Shown: positions 6,153-6,160 of the stretch, piece after piece
Position numbering within the stretch: position 1 is the stretch's first letter
Layout of the letters: every line of letters begins with the position of its first letter
Assembly: GCA_020404485.1 (NCBI GenBank)
Contig: DYDT01000079.1
Coordinates: 1 to 6,160 of the forward strand
Direction: 5' to 3'
Origin: Rickettsia endosymbiont of Diachasma alloeum
GTDB lineage: Bacteria > Pseudomonadota > Alphaproteobacteria > Rickettsiales > Rickettsiaceae
DNA: 6,160 nucleotides
Notes under the pieces: model-generated
What the model was told of the DNA's origin: nothing
The model's input: only the letters and a program-made list of their open reading frames with translations
Databases searched by the model: none
Position numbers and translations under genes: made by a program

Positions 6153-6160
6153 AAATAACA

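Overview
The window looks like a chromosome segment of a Rickettsia species (Alphaproteobacteria, Rickettsiales). The DNA is very AT-rich. It carries a tandem pair of Adr-type outer-membrane proteins characteristic of this genus, a 7Fe ferredoxin next to ccmC, a PolA with Rickettsia-like sequence, and noncoding stretches with remnants of the short palindromic repeats that litter rickettsial genomes. The species cannot be fixed from the window alone.

Layout. Positions 1-410 are essentially noncoding: a possible 5' end of a minus-strand gene running off the left edge with its own promoter-like sequence, then decayed palindromic repeats (about 126-340), then a strong intrinsic terminator (343-378). 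Next come two minus-strand paralogues, adr1-like (411-1184) and adr2-like (1329-2006). They are separated by 144 bp containing a 12-bp perfect dyad that seems to serve both as adr2 terminator and as part of the adr1 promoter. Upstream is a minus-strand pair ccmC-fdxA (3193-2173), 4 bp apart and probably cotranscribed. ccmC and polA diverge from a 132-bp intergenic region with a good sigma-70 promoter toward polA and a TATAAT box toward ccmC. polA (3326-5941, plus strand) is complete. Its 5'-nuclease and polymerase domains look intact, but the 3'-5' proofreading domain has lost its catalytic residues. About 170 bp of noncoding sequence follows.

The genes do not form one pathway. adr1/adr2 encode surface beta-barrels linked to host-cell binding and serum resistance in other rickettsiae. 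CcmC handles haem for cytochrome c maturation, FdxA is a small electron carrier, and PolA is a repair and replication polymerase.

The most striking feature is not rickettsial. Positions 6111-6152 contain a perfect 34-bp loxP site inside a 42-bp sequence that matches, from memory, the circularisation linker used for 454 Titanium paired-end libraries. It is best read as untrimmed sequencing linker left in an assembly, so the bases after 6152 should not be assumed contiguous with those before 6111. I found no convincing undescribed biological system. The best natural oddities are the overlapping terminator/promoter dyad between the adr genes, the dyad centred on the ccmC -10 box, and the inactive PolA proofreading domain.
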